From positions 62,001 to 126,000 of the forward strand of contig SAXG01000052.1 of the NCBI GenBank assembly GCA_012932865.1: DNA of 64,000 nt. The letters are read 5' to 3'. Of the stretch, positions 48,658-59,000 are shown in pieces. Position numbers and translations under genes: made by a program. The notes below the pieces were generated by a model. It was not told the DNA's origin and ran no database searches. It saw only the letters and a list, made by a program, of their open reading frames with translations. This DNA is from Amylostereum areolatum. Lineage: Eukaryota > Basidiomycota > Agaricomycetes > Russulales > Stereaceae. Numbering within the stretch: position 1 is the stretch's first letter; each line of letters begins with the position of its first letter.

Positions 48658-49370
48658 CACGGTACCGTCGTCCTCGCTCTATATGTTCGGATCACTACGT
48701 GCATCAACATAGATCTCGAATGCCTCGAGTTCACCCTCCACGCCCCCACCTACCACACGTACCTCATCCAGAATGCCCCCAACCCAATACTCCAGACCAG
48801 TTTTATCTCCGTCTCCTAGTTTAATCGCTGGACCCCCGAATCTACCCCGCCACTAGTCCTTTGTCCCACCGTCAAGGGTAAGACCCTTCGCCGCCGCCAC
48901 CATGAACACAAGGTACGCTAGGCATTAAAAGCCGGCTACCTCACCCAGAAACTCCTTGGTCATCGCCCCGTCGCGGCCGACTTCTTCTAGAACCATCGCT
49001 TCCCAACCCTTCACCCGCCCCCCCTACCCCCGAGTCCCCCCCGGGCATCTTCCGCGACTACTTCCCACATGAATATTGCATCCTCACTTCCTCGGAAACC
49101 AAGAAACCGGTACACTGGGCCCATAACCCCCCCAAAGAAAGCAGGCAAGACTGGTACATCTACAAAAGCGACGGCAGATACCTCACAGACGACGACAACA
49201 ACACCGCTGCCAATGTCCTCGCCGCCTTCTACGACCCACCTTCATCTTCTTCCCCACCGCCCTGCCAATCCACTGTTCTCTCCCCCCCAGGGGATTCAAG
49301 TTCGACAGCGTCACCAAGAAGTGGTACGCATATTGACGAAACCGGCAAGGAACACCAGGGCGCACAGTAG

Positions 49371-50601
49371 TTGAGTGGCAACCCTCTAGCACAAACCCCG
49401 TTCAGGATCTCTGGTTTTGGAAACATAGCCAGGAACTCGTCATCCCTCTCGAATTCCAAGTCGCGCGCGAAGTCCAAATTGAGCTTGACGAAGCTGAAGA
49501 AAACCGTAAGGAACGCCGACACCAACAAGAAGAAGCCTTCAACCGATCCCTCGACATCGCCCTCCCCGATACCATGCCCGACACTGAATCCAAGCCTGCC
49601 GTCTCCAAGTGGGAGATCGGCCCCAAACCGAAGCCTTTCAAAGGTGATAGACGCGACACCCTCCGGTTCTCCCTCGAGCTCCGTATGTTCCTGCGCGTTA
49701 ACAAGGATGTTTATGCCACAGACAACGCCAAGATGATGCTCCTTCTCAGCTTGATGGAGGGAGACACAGCGAACTCCGGGGCCACGCACCACCGCATGGA
49801 GCTCTTTGCCGATGAGGACAAGAAGGAAGAAGCTGAGGACTCCGGTGAAACACCCTCCCAAAGCTCCACTACAGCACCTACAAGGAGCTTTCGGACAGGT
49901 TTGGTTGGGACTTCGTACCCATCGAACCGAAGATGGAGGCCCAGCGTAAGATCAACGAGCTCACGATGACTACTCGAGATGTCACTGATTTCATCACCGA
50001 GTTCGAACTGCTGGCAACTATGACGGAATACGACGAGGAAGCGCTGATCCACTTCTTCAAGAAAGGACTGCAGCGAGAACTCGGCAAGCAGGTGGCCCGG
50101 TCGTACCCATTCTCCACTGACCTCGCGGAGTGGAAGGAGCGCACCCGCCGCATCAACCACCAATGGCTCGAAGAGAACCTGGAGAGGAAGAGCAGTCAGT
50201 CCAAGGGGGCTGTCGCGCTCACCTCAAACGGTTCGGCCAACGACTCCTCGTCGCGCCGAGTCGGCGCCTTCACCAACACCTCGACCCACTCTGCAAAGCT
50301 GATGGACGACAAACACGCAAAGATGATGCATGAAGGCAAGTGCTTCATGTGTCGACAGGCCGGTCACGTCTCTTGCGACTGCCCCAACCGCGACTTGAGC
50401 GCGCGACGGGTGGGCGCAGTAGAGACTGGGTCCAAGGCCCCTCTCCCACCAATGAACATGGCTCCACCCACTGCGAAAGCGACCCCCGACCCGTCCAAAA
50501 CCATCACGGCAATCACCCGCCAGCTGAAGGATCTGGACGCGGAAAGTAAGGAGCAGGCAGTGGCACTATTGAAGGATATCCTGGAGTCGCAGGATTTTTG
50601 A
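49371..50601 (+). pseudogene. G1 copy b gag: capsid and zinc knuckle
   Basis: Sequence from VQDLWFWKHSQELVIPLEFQ through a capsid region (FKGDRRDTLRFSLELRMFLR, TRDVTDFITEFELLATMTEY, LIHFFKKGLQRELG) to the knuckle CFMCRQAGHVSCDC, then the conserved tail TRQLKDLDAESKEQAV and LESQDF. A frame change occurs near 49790. The stop TGA at 50599-50601 follows a run of five T, and pol opens there in the -1 frame. Upstream (48985) the same TTCTTCTAGA stop as in copy a is present. Confidence 0.85.
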
Positions 50602-52949
50602 AACACCCCCCAGCCATGTCATCTGGCGGAGGCGAAGGACTTGTATTATCGGCATCTTACAATCACTTTTCTGTACTATCATCTATGACTTTATGTGAGC
50701 AATTGTATCCATCGTGTGTGCACCTCTCTACTGTCACGAAGAACAGGCAAACACCCTCGATAATGCTCAGAGTCAAGATGATTGGACGAGCAACAGGCCG
50801 ACAAATCGACGCAGATGCACTGCTTGACAGCGGTGCAGAAGGAATCATCATCAATCGAAGCTTTGCTGAACGCAAGAAGCTGACCACAAGAGAACTAGAA
50901 AACCCGTTCCCCGTGCGTAACATGGACGGCACCGAGAACATCGTGGGCTGGGTATGTGACACGACGACCCAGCAAATCTGGATATACTCGCGAGACTCAA
51001 AGGCATACCATGAGGAAGAAGCTGAGTTCTTTATCACCGACATCGGTGATCACGATATGATCCTTGGAACAGACTGGCTCGATGAGCATAACCCCACCAT
51101 AGACTGGCAGCAAGATCGTGTTGACATGCTCCGCTGCCCTCCCTCCTGCATCCTATCCGAACCGACAGTGACAAACCTTACAACAAAGCTGCAAAAGCCA
51201 TTGTCGACCCGATCACAGCGAAAGGTTCAAGCTGACGAAGCCCCCAAAGTGCCTCGAGTCCCGGACGATCCCTTCCCAGAACCAGTGTATGTCTCCTGGG
51301 CCCCGATCCCTACGTATGTCATCCCCGCGCGCAGGGTCAAAGGTGTTCACATCTGTACATTCCATCTCTCACCTCTACCTGCCCGGCTTTTTACTGAGGA
51401 CAACGACGAACAACCCATGGTCTTCGGAGACTGGGAAATCAATGGCCTATGTCGTGCTGGGATCCTCCCTGAGACCAACGGCCCCAACCCTGAGGCAGTG
51501 CCGATCCGTGCGGGCTTCACCAAGGCACAAGAACTCGCAGAGCACTCAAAGGAAAATGCACACCCGCAAACCTTCGAAGACTTGGTTCCCCCTCCCTACC
51601 GCGACTTTGCACCTGTATTCGACAAGAAAACCTCTGAACAACTACCCGACCAACGTCCGTGGGATCATGCCATCGACATGAAGGACAGCTTCGAACCCAA
51701 GCCCTGTAAGATCTATCCACTTTCCCCCTCCAAACAGATCGAACTCGATACCTTCCTCGATGACCACCTGAAGAAGGGCTACATCTGCCCGTCGAAGTCG
51801 CCGCAGGCAAGTCTGTTCTTCTTTGTCAAGAAGAAGGATGGGAAGCTGTGGCCTGTACAGGACTATCGAGAGCTGAACAAGGGTACCGTCAAGAACGAGT
51901 ATCCCTTGCTGCTGATCTCAGAAATCGTCGACCGCCTCAAAGGTGCAAAGATCTTCTCCAAAATGGACGTCCGCTGGGGATACAACAATGTCCGCATCAA
52001 GGAAGGCGACAAGTGGAAGGCTGCGTTCAAGACAAATTGTGGCCTCTTTGAACCTACAGTGATGTTTTTCGGCCTTATGAACTCCCCCGCGACATTCCAG
52101 GCAATGATGAACAAGCTTTTCAAGGATCTCATCGACTCGGGAAAAGTCATCATCTACATGGACGACATCCTTGTATTTACTCGAACCATGGAAGAACATC
52201 GCATCATAGTACGACAGGTTCTGCAATGTTTGCAAGACAACGACCTGTTTCTCAAACCGGAGAAATGTGTCTTTGAGCAAGACTCCGTTGAATACCTTGG
52301 GCTCATTATCTCGCACGACAGGATCGCAATGGACCCTGTCAAAGTAGCAGGTATTCAAGACTGGCCGACACCTCGAACGGTTAAGGACGTACAATCCTTC
52401 CTCGGCTTTGGTAATTTCTACCGACGCTTCATCAAAGACTTCTCCAAGGTTGCACGACCTCTGTTTGACTTGACAAAGAAGGACTGCACATGGAATTGGT
52501 CGACGGACTGTCAGACTGCATTTGACGCGCTGAAAGCTGTGTTCACCTCCTCCCCTGTCTTAGTCATGCCTGACCCAAAGAGGCCCTACCTTGTTGAAGT
52601 CGACGCCTCAGACTTTGCCACAGGAGGTATACTCTCTCAGAAAGGCGACGACGGCCACTGGCATCCAGTGGCGTATCTGTCCAAGGCCCTATCGGAACTG
52701 GAATGCAACTACAACATCTACGACAAGGAGCTACTCGTGATCATCCGTGTGCTCGAAGCCTGGCGCCACTACCTCAAAGGCGCCCCCGACACCGTCGAAA
52801 TCTGGACAGATCACAAGAACCTGGAGCACTTCAAGATGTCTCAGAAGCTGAGCCGCCGACAGGCACGTTGGGCTCTATTCCTCACTCGATTCGACTTCTC
52901 ACTCTTTCACAAACCAGGAATATCCTATCGCCCAGATCCGATGTCTTGA
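50598..52949 (+). pseudogene. G1 copy b pol: protease, RT, RNase H in one frame, then nonsense
   Basis: 784 codons open from the TTG overlapping the gag stop. Contains DADALLDSGAEGIIINRSF (protease), KKKDGKLWPVQDYREL, KMDVRWGYNNVRIKEG and YMDDILVF (RT), and VEVDASDFATGG (RNase H). It ends SYRPDPMS at TGA 52947-52949, where copy a has CGA (Arg). Many Arg codons of copy a are Cys, Trp or Gln here, consistent with CpG decay. Integrase is missing. Confidence 0.9.
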
Positions 52950-53200
52950 CGACCCGATCACAAGGATGGTGTTGAAAACGACAACAAGGAGCGCATCTTG
53001 CTTGACCCCAAGTACTTCCAGGTACGCGCAACAAGGCCAGGAGCAGTAACCTCCCTCGGCGATGTCGAACTCCAACGATGTATCCGCGACTGTAAGACCA
53101 AGGACATCGAGGTTGTTCAAGCTTTGGATGCCATCCTACGGAATGGGCCACGTACACTCGTCAAAAACCTCCAAGAGTGGAACTATGAAGAAGGCCTGGT

Positions 53201-53657
53201 TGTCATGAACGGTCTATAATTTTCTTTTTACTTTACATCGGTTACACGCTTTAGGACTTATCGACTTATCACCGGCCCGGCTCCACCTTGGCCCGGACCC
53301 GGCTCATCTATATCCCGCCCGGACCCACGTGACTCATCTCGGTCCGGGTCTGACTCCTTTCTCTTGACTCATGCTGTACGATACTGACTCATGCTGTGCC
53401 CTTTTACATACGACTGCTTACTTATACTTGGTCTGCTTACTGATCGCCGTGTATTGGTTGCTTACCTAAGTCTCTCTCCTCTTGTGTATATAAGGCTCGC
53501 TCTCGCTGTACATATCCCTTATCTCGAGCTAGTCAATTCTACCGACTTTGCTTGCTTTCCCTTGTCTGTCGCCGTGTCTGATCGGCTCCCCTCTGTCGTC
53601 CTCTTCCTCTGTCAGTTTTGTCGTAACTTGGTGCGGTCGCACTAGTCGTTGCTGACA
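53201..53657 (+). repeat. G2 5' LTR
   Basis: 457 bp with a TATATAA box at 53487-53493. Confidence 0.93.
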
Positions 53658-54128
53658 TAAGCTCGAGATCTGTTTACTCTTGCACCACCCTACGACCGTC
53701 CCTACGTACTGTAGCGTAGTAGTAGTAGTACCCGTCTGGTACTGACCTTGTTCTTCCCCCGTGCCGCCCTAGACCGTTGCCCCCAGAGTACGCGACTCGT
53801 TACCCTGACATTGTGGTCGTGCGCACGTATACCGGTGCCGGCTTGACGTTTCCTCGAAACGTTACACCTACTCGAGACTCTCCAATACCAGGAGTTGAAA
53901 GCTCAGAGGTGACAGTAGAAGGTGCACCTTTGGTGTAGGAAACGAGTAAAAGCGGCGAAAGGAAAGCGGTTTAGGAAGTCTTTGGGCTCGTGTCCCCTAG
54001 ACGAAGAGACAGCCAACAGGTCGAGAAGACTGAGGCAGACCGTCTTGCGATCTCATAACAGAACCACCTTCCCTCGACAAAATCTTCCCTTGCCGCACAG
54101 AGTAACCATTTCGACTGGGGGCTCGTGC
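53658..54128 (+). other. G2 leader
   Basis: Untranslated leader upstream of the first Met of ORF A. No clear primer-binding site match was recognised beside the LTR. Confidence 0.5.
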
Positions 54129-54530
54129 ATGGAAGATTGGTGCTCGCAAGTACAAGAATTCATCCCCATCAGCCACGACGCTATCATCTCCCTCATCAAC
54201 GAATCTAAAGACCCTTGGGCCTGGCACAATTGGAAGGTCGCCCTCGGTGTAGAAGAACTTGAAGACTCCATCATAGACATCCACTTCTATCGCCTCAAAA
54301 TAAGCGAACAAGGAAACGGAAACCTCTACGTCTACTCCTGCCCATACGTCACCTACCGCTACAAACTCGAGCAACCCCCAAAATCCTTCTACGCGCCCAA
54401 CGAGAAAATACCGGTAGACACTCGACACACCCACCGCCTCCTTACACCAGGCAACACCCCCAGCCCCACACCAGAGCCAGAGGTCATCGACCTCACCCAG
54501 CCAGAGGTCATCGACCTCACCCACTTATAA
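54129..54530 (+). CDS. G2 ORF A: small ORF with two C-terminal VIDLT motifs
   Basis: 133 codons from the first Met (MEDWCSQVQEFIPISHDAI). The middle has DPWAWHNWKVALGVEELEDS and a strand-rich LYVYSCPYVTYRYKL; the end is Pro-rich and closes with two tandem PEVIDLT copies (54477-54521) before TAA at 54528-54530. VIDLT is the core of a canonical SUMO-interacting motif. ORF A is in the same frame as the gag that follows, and the frame is open past the TAA all the way to gag. Position and parts of the sequence recall the N-terminal module of G1. Function unknown; it may be a separate peptide or the start of a readthrough Gag. Confidence 0.7.
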   Translation: MEDWCSQVQEFIPISHDAIISLINESKDPWAWHNWKVALGVEELEDSIIDIHFYRLKISEQGNGNLYVYSCPYVTYRYKLEQPPKSFYAPNEKIPVDTRHTHRLLTPGNTPSPTPEPEVIDLTQPEVIDLTHL

Positions 54531-54836
54531 ACAATTCCCTCGTTCGGACTCAACGGCTCCGACTCCAGTTCTGACTCCGACACCGACGTTGAGGACGAAA
54601 ACTGCTACATATATCCCCTCCCTCTAGGCTTCACTGAACGAGGAAACGACTTCTTTGTCCAACTCGGAGACACCACTGTCGAAGTCGCCTTCGTAGCAAC
54701 CCAAACAAGTGGCATCAGTTGGTACTTCGCCAACGAAAGCCAAGACGACCTCACTGAAGCCGACTTCAACCTCATCGCCGCCTCCGCCCTACCGCCTGTC
54801 ACCGACGAAGACTTCTCCGACCTCGACGAACCAATC
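54531..54836 (+). other. Open in-frame extension between ORF A stop and gag Met
   Basis: 102 codons open, with protein-like composition: SDSSSDSDTDVEDE (acidic), then a module with GFTERGNDFFVQLG, ISWYFANESQDDLTEADFNL. The latter resembles GVFRDYCPEEYYILTS and DWYFDDRDEQPYV after the stop in G1. It has no Met, so it is translated only by readthrough, non-AUG start or not at all. Confidence 0.6.
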
Positions 54837-56093
54837 ATGGCTGCCCAGTGGATCCGCACCGACCCCCAACCCCCTCTCCCCGCCGAACTTGCCAACTGCA
54901 CCGAAATCGGTGGAACATGGAACATTGTCATCGGCCAAACTGGCTCTCCCATCCAACACATGAATAACGGCACCGACGATGCCTGGCTCATGGAAGTAAA
55001 TGGCCAATGGGTCGCCATCCCTGCCGTGCTTGTTGCTGCCCTCAACCTGCCACCCCCCACCGTCAACGTCACGGCCCCCCCCATCACCGTCAACCCCCCT
55101 GCGGTCACTGTTAGTGCCCCAGCCGCCGCCGCCACCAGACCCCCCCGAAAGAAAGTCCACGCGAAAACTCCTGAAGGCTTCTCTGGGAAACGAGAGGACT
55201 TCAATGACTGGATGCGGTCGTGCGAGGAATACATGCGAGCTGCTGAGGATGACCTCGTGACGGACAAGGACAAAGTCCTCTTCATTCTCACCTACATGAC
55301 GGGGGAGGCAGCACGCACCTGGAAGGCCGAGTATGAGGATGCACACTTGGCCAATGGAGCCATGGTCGCCTGGGTGGACTTCCACAAGGCACTCAAAGGG
55401 GCCTTCACCGACGTCAATGAGCAGCACCGTGCCGCAGTCGAACTGGACGGGTTCAAACAGACGAAGGGTACCACTGCCCATGAATACTTCGCCAAGTTCG
55501 AGCAACTCGCAAGAAAGGCAGGATACTCCACGGCGCAGGACCCTATCCACCTCATGCAGCTGCTCAAACACAACGTCTACTATCGGACCATCGACTCCAT
55601 CTACGACAGCGGTCACGTTCCTCAGAAATATGAGGACCTCAAAGAGCGCATCATCCTGATCGACGGTCTGCGACAGGAGCGGGAGGACCTTAAGACCCAG
55701 CGCAGTGGACCCGTGCAGAACCAAAAACCCAAAGGACAAGGATCATCCAATGGGCAACAAGGGGGGCAGGTCCCATGGCGCCGCGATGGAACCGGCACGG
55801 TGCACGGTGGCAAAGGTCAGCCGATGGACGTCAACCGTGTCGACATCAAGGGGCGATGCTTCCGCTGCGGACAGAATGGCCACCAGGTGCGGGACTGCAG
55901 GGTGGACGTGAAGAACATCCGAGACATGTGGGGGAGGGACCGGTACACGGAACCACCAAAGCGGGAGGCTCGAGCACAGACGTTCGAGACGCCCACCGCC
56001 TGGGCTAGGAGCCTGTCGGCCGAAGATCGGAAAAGCGTGATGGACGCGCTCCAAGCTCAGCCGAAGGTGGAGGAGAAGAAGGAGGGTTTTTGA
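54837..56093 (+). CDS. G2 gag (capsid and zinc knuckle)
   Basis: 418 residues from MAAQWIRTDPQPPL. A Pro/Val-rich linker (about 65-105) precedes the retrotransposon Gag capsid (GFSGKREDFNDWMRSCEEYM, YMTGEAARTWKAEYE, FKQTKGTTAHEYFAKFEQLA). The knuckle CFRCGQNGHQVRDC lies near residue 343. Ends KKEGF with TGA at 56091-56093. Gag assembles the particle and binds RNA. Intact, usual size for this group. Confidence 0.93.
   Translation: MAAQWIRTDPQPPLPAELANCTEIGGTWNIVIGQTGSPIQHMNNGTDDAWLMEVNGQWVAIPAVLVAALNLPPPTVNVTAPPITVNPPAVTVSAPAAAATRPPRKKVHAKTPEGFSGKREDFNDWMRSCEEYMRAAEDDLVTDKDKVLFILTYMTGEAARTWKAEYEDAHLANGAMVAWVDFHKALKGAFTDVNEQHRAAVELDGFKQTKGTTAHEYFAKFEQLARKAGYSTAQDPIHLMQLLKHNVYYRTIDSIYDSGHVPQKYEDLKERIILIDGLRQEREDLKTQRSGPVQNQKPKGQGSSNGQQGGQVPWRRDGTGTVHGGKGQPMDVNRVDIKGRCFRCGQNGHQVRDCRVDVKNIRDMWGRDRYTEPPKREARAQTFETPTAWARSLSAEDRKSVMDALQAQPKVEEKKEGF
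56084..56090 (+). promoter_or_regulatory. Candidate -1 ribosomal frameshift site at gag-pol junction
   Basis: The heptamer GGGTTTT lies one codon before the gag stop (GAG GGT TTT TGA). It fits the X XXY YYZ slippery pattern, and pol is open in the -1 frame from this point. Whether a downstream structure supports it was not tested. Confidence 0.55.
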
Positions 56094-59000
56094 GGGGGCT
56101 GACGATGTACACGGCATCTGAAGCCCAAGTTTCTGTTTCTCGCTCGTCTGGTTTTGTGGCGCCTCGGTGGCCTGGTTCTCGTTTACATATGCGCATTGTT
56201 GATTCAGACTGTACTACTACGGGGGATATCCCCATTATGACTTCTCTTACGGACTCTATCGGTACGGGCACGCGTCCCGTTGTTATTTTAGATACTCAGG
56301 CCTCGATTTGTGAGCCTTCGGCTTTGGATATGGCTTCGGTTTCGGCTTCAGTTTTGGATACGGCTTTGGATACGGACTCGGTTTTGGATATGGACCCTGT
56401 GAAGTCAGGGACAACGCCATGCGATGGAAGGGGCACGGCGCCCAAATCATGTTATATGGCACCTGGAACGGCTCAATGGACGCTTCGTCGCTTAAGGGAA
56501 GACAAACCCGAAAGTGCGATTGCAATCCTTCGCATCTGGACACACCACCGACGCCGTGACGAGGCTACTTATGAAGCCATCAAGGAAATAACTGGCATGG
56601 GAGACGAGTTAGCATGTCAAGCTCTACTAGAGCTCGCCACTCCTATGCAGTTCATACGCTCCGCCAGCGCCAAGGAACAAACGGTCATTCCCACACAACT
56701 GGTGGTAGATTCCAAACGCATTGTCAAAGCTCTCGCACTCCTGGACAGTGGTTGCACTGGCTCGTGTATCAACACGAAGTTTGTGCAGGAAAATCACATC
56801 CCCACGCGACGGACTGCTCGCCCAATCCCAGTACGAAATGCAGACGGCACTCTCAACACAGGAGGTCCCATTACGGAATATGTCACACTTCGCCTAAATA
56901 TTCAAGACCATGAAGAAAACATTGACCTGGCGGTCTCCAATCTAGGAGATACGGACCTTTTCATTGGACATGAGTGGCTAAAGAAGCACAACCCTCACAT
57001 CGACTGGAAATCCGGGTCAATAGAATTTGACCGATGCCCTATCAGCTGCTCTCGTCCCCCTCCCCTCCTCAATATCGATGAGGATGAAGAGGAGGAGGAA
57101 GAGCCAGTCCACATGGAAAAGGACGAGCAGCTGTTTGCTTTCGACTGGGATGGCTACAAAGCGACATACCACATCCGGACCCATGCATCGGACATTGCAA
57201 TTGAAGAGCACGCTAAGAAAAAGGAACAGACCTTCTCTGAGCGAGTCCCAACGGCGTACCACGAATTCAAGGACATCTTTGACAAAGACGACTTCGACAA
57301 GCTCCCTGAGCGACGCCCATGGGACCACGCCATTGAGCTCACTCCTAACTTCAAACCGGTTGATTGCAAAGTTTACCCCCTCACATTGGACGAGCAGAAG
57401 CAACTGGACGCCTTTCTGGAAGAGAACCTGAGATCTGGCCGGATCCAACCGTCCAAATCACCCATGGCCTCCCCATTCTTCTTCATCAAGAAAAAAGACG
57501 GCTCGCTACGTCCTGTGCAGGACTATCGAAAGCTCAATGAGATGACAATAAAGAACCGTTACCCGCTCCCGCTCATCCAAGAGTTGGTTGACAAACTTAA
57601 AGGAGCACGGCACTTTACCAAGCTCGATGTCCGATGGGGGTACAACAATGTTCGGATTAAAGAAGGGGACGAGTGGAAAGCTGCATTCCGCACGAACAAA
57701 GGTCTCTACGAGCCTACGGTCATGTTCTTTGGACTCACCAACTCCCCGTCTACGTTCCAAGCCATGATGAATGACCTGTTCAAAGACTTGATCCACCAAG
57801 GAGTCGTGGTCGTCTATTTGGACGACATCCTCATCTTCACACATACGCTAGAAGAACATCGTCGAATAGTCAAGGAGGTCCTTCGGATCCTGCGAGAAAA
57901 CAAACTCTATCTGAAGCCAGAAAAGTGCGAGTTTGAGAAGGCAGAAATCGAATACCTGGGCATGATTGTCGGCGGAGGAAGGGTTCGCATGGATCCAGCA
58001 AAGGTCGCGGCAATCACCAATTGGCCAGCCCCCAAAACGAAGAAACAACTTCAATCATTTTTGGGCTTTTGCAACTTCTACCGTCGCTTTATCAAGGACT
58101 TCAGTGGCATTGCTCACCCAATGACTAAACTCACTGGGAAGACAGAATGGGTCTGGGACACCCCACAGCAGGAGGCTTTTGAGGAACTCAAGCGACGTAT
58201 AACATCGCAGCCAGTTCTAGCAATCCCTACAGACGATGGACAGTTCCGTGTCGAGGCGGACTCCTCTGACTATGCCACGGGCGCGGTACTTTCGCAACAA
58301 CAGGACAATGGCAAATGGCACCCGGTCGCCTTCCTCTCAAAGTCCCTCAGCGAAGCTGAGAGGAACTATGAGATTTATGACAAGGAATTACTGGCTATCA
58401 TGACGGCGCTAGAGGAATGGAGACAATACCTCATGGGGGCACGACAGGAGTTTGAAATCTGGTCGGATCATCGCAATCTCACGTACTTCCGCAAGGCGCA
58501 GAAGCTAAATCGGAGACAAGCACGATGGTTAACGGAGCTACAAGAGTATCATTGTACGCTACTCCACAAGCCTGGCAAAACAATGGGTAAACCCGATGCC
58601 ATCTCCCGACTAGCGGGCCTTGAGAAGGGGGAGAAAGACAATGAAAACATTGTACTCCTGAAACCAGAACTCTTTCGCGCCCTCAACCATGCAGGAATTA
58701 TAACCAATGGACCTGACAATGTCTTCATTGAGCGGATTCAGGAGGCTACCTTACTCCGAGACCATGCAGTAGAACGCGCCTTAGCACTCAAAGTGAAGGG
58801 ATGGCTGGAACACGCAGACGGAATGGTCACCTGGCAACACAGACTCTATGTCCCAAGAGACAAAGGACTCCGTGCAGACATCATCCAAGCTCATCATGAC
58901 GGCCCGCTTGTCGGTCACCCAGGACGATACAAGACCCATGAGCTCATCACGCGCAACTACTGGTGGCCTGCCATTAGAGACGATGTCCGGAAATATGTTG

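Larger units (their letters stand above)
48658..53200 (+). mobile_element. Ty3/Gypsy family G1, copy b: internal fragment, both ends truncated
   Basis: Begins in the N-terminal gag module exactly at the Copia LTR border and ends just past RNase H (EWNYEEGLV) at the LTR of the G2 element. It has no LTR of its own. It keeps the capsid and knuckle that copy a lost. Confidence 0.9.

Noticed and set aside
54789..55739. 316-codon minus-strand ORF over G2 gag
   Set aside because: Antisense of the gag linker and capsid; no independent family signature.
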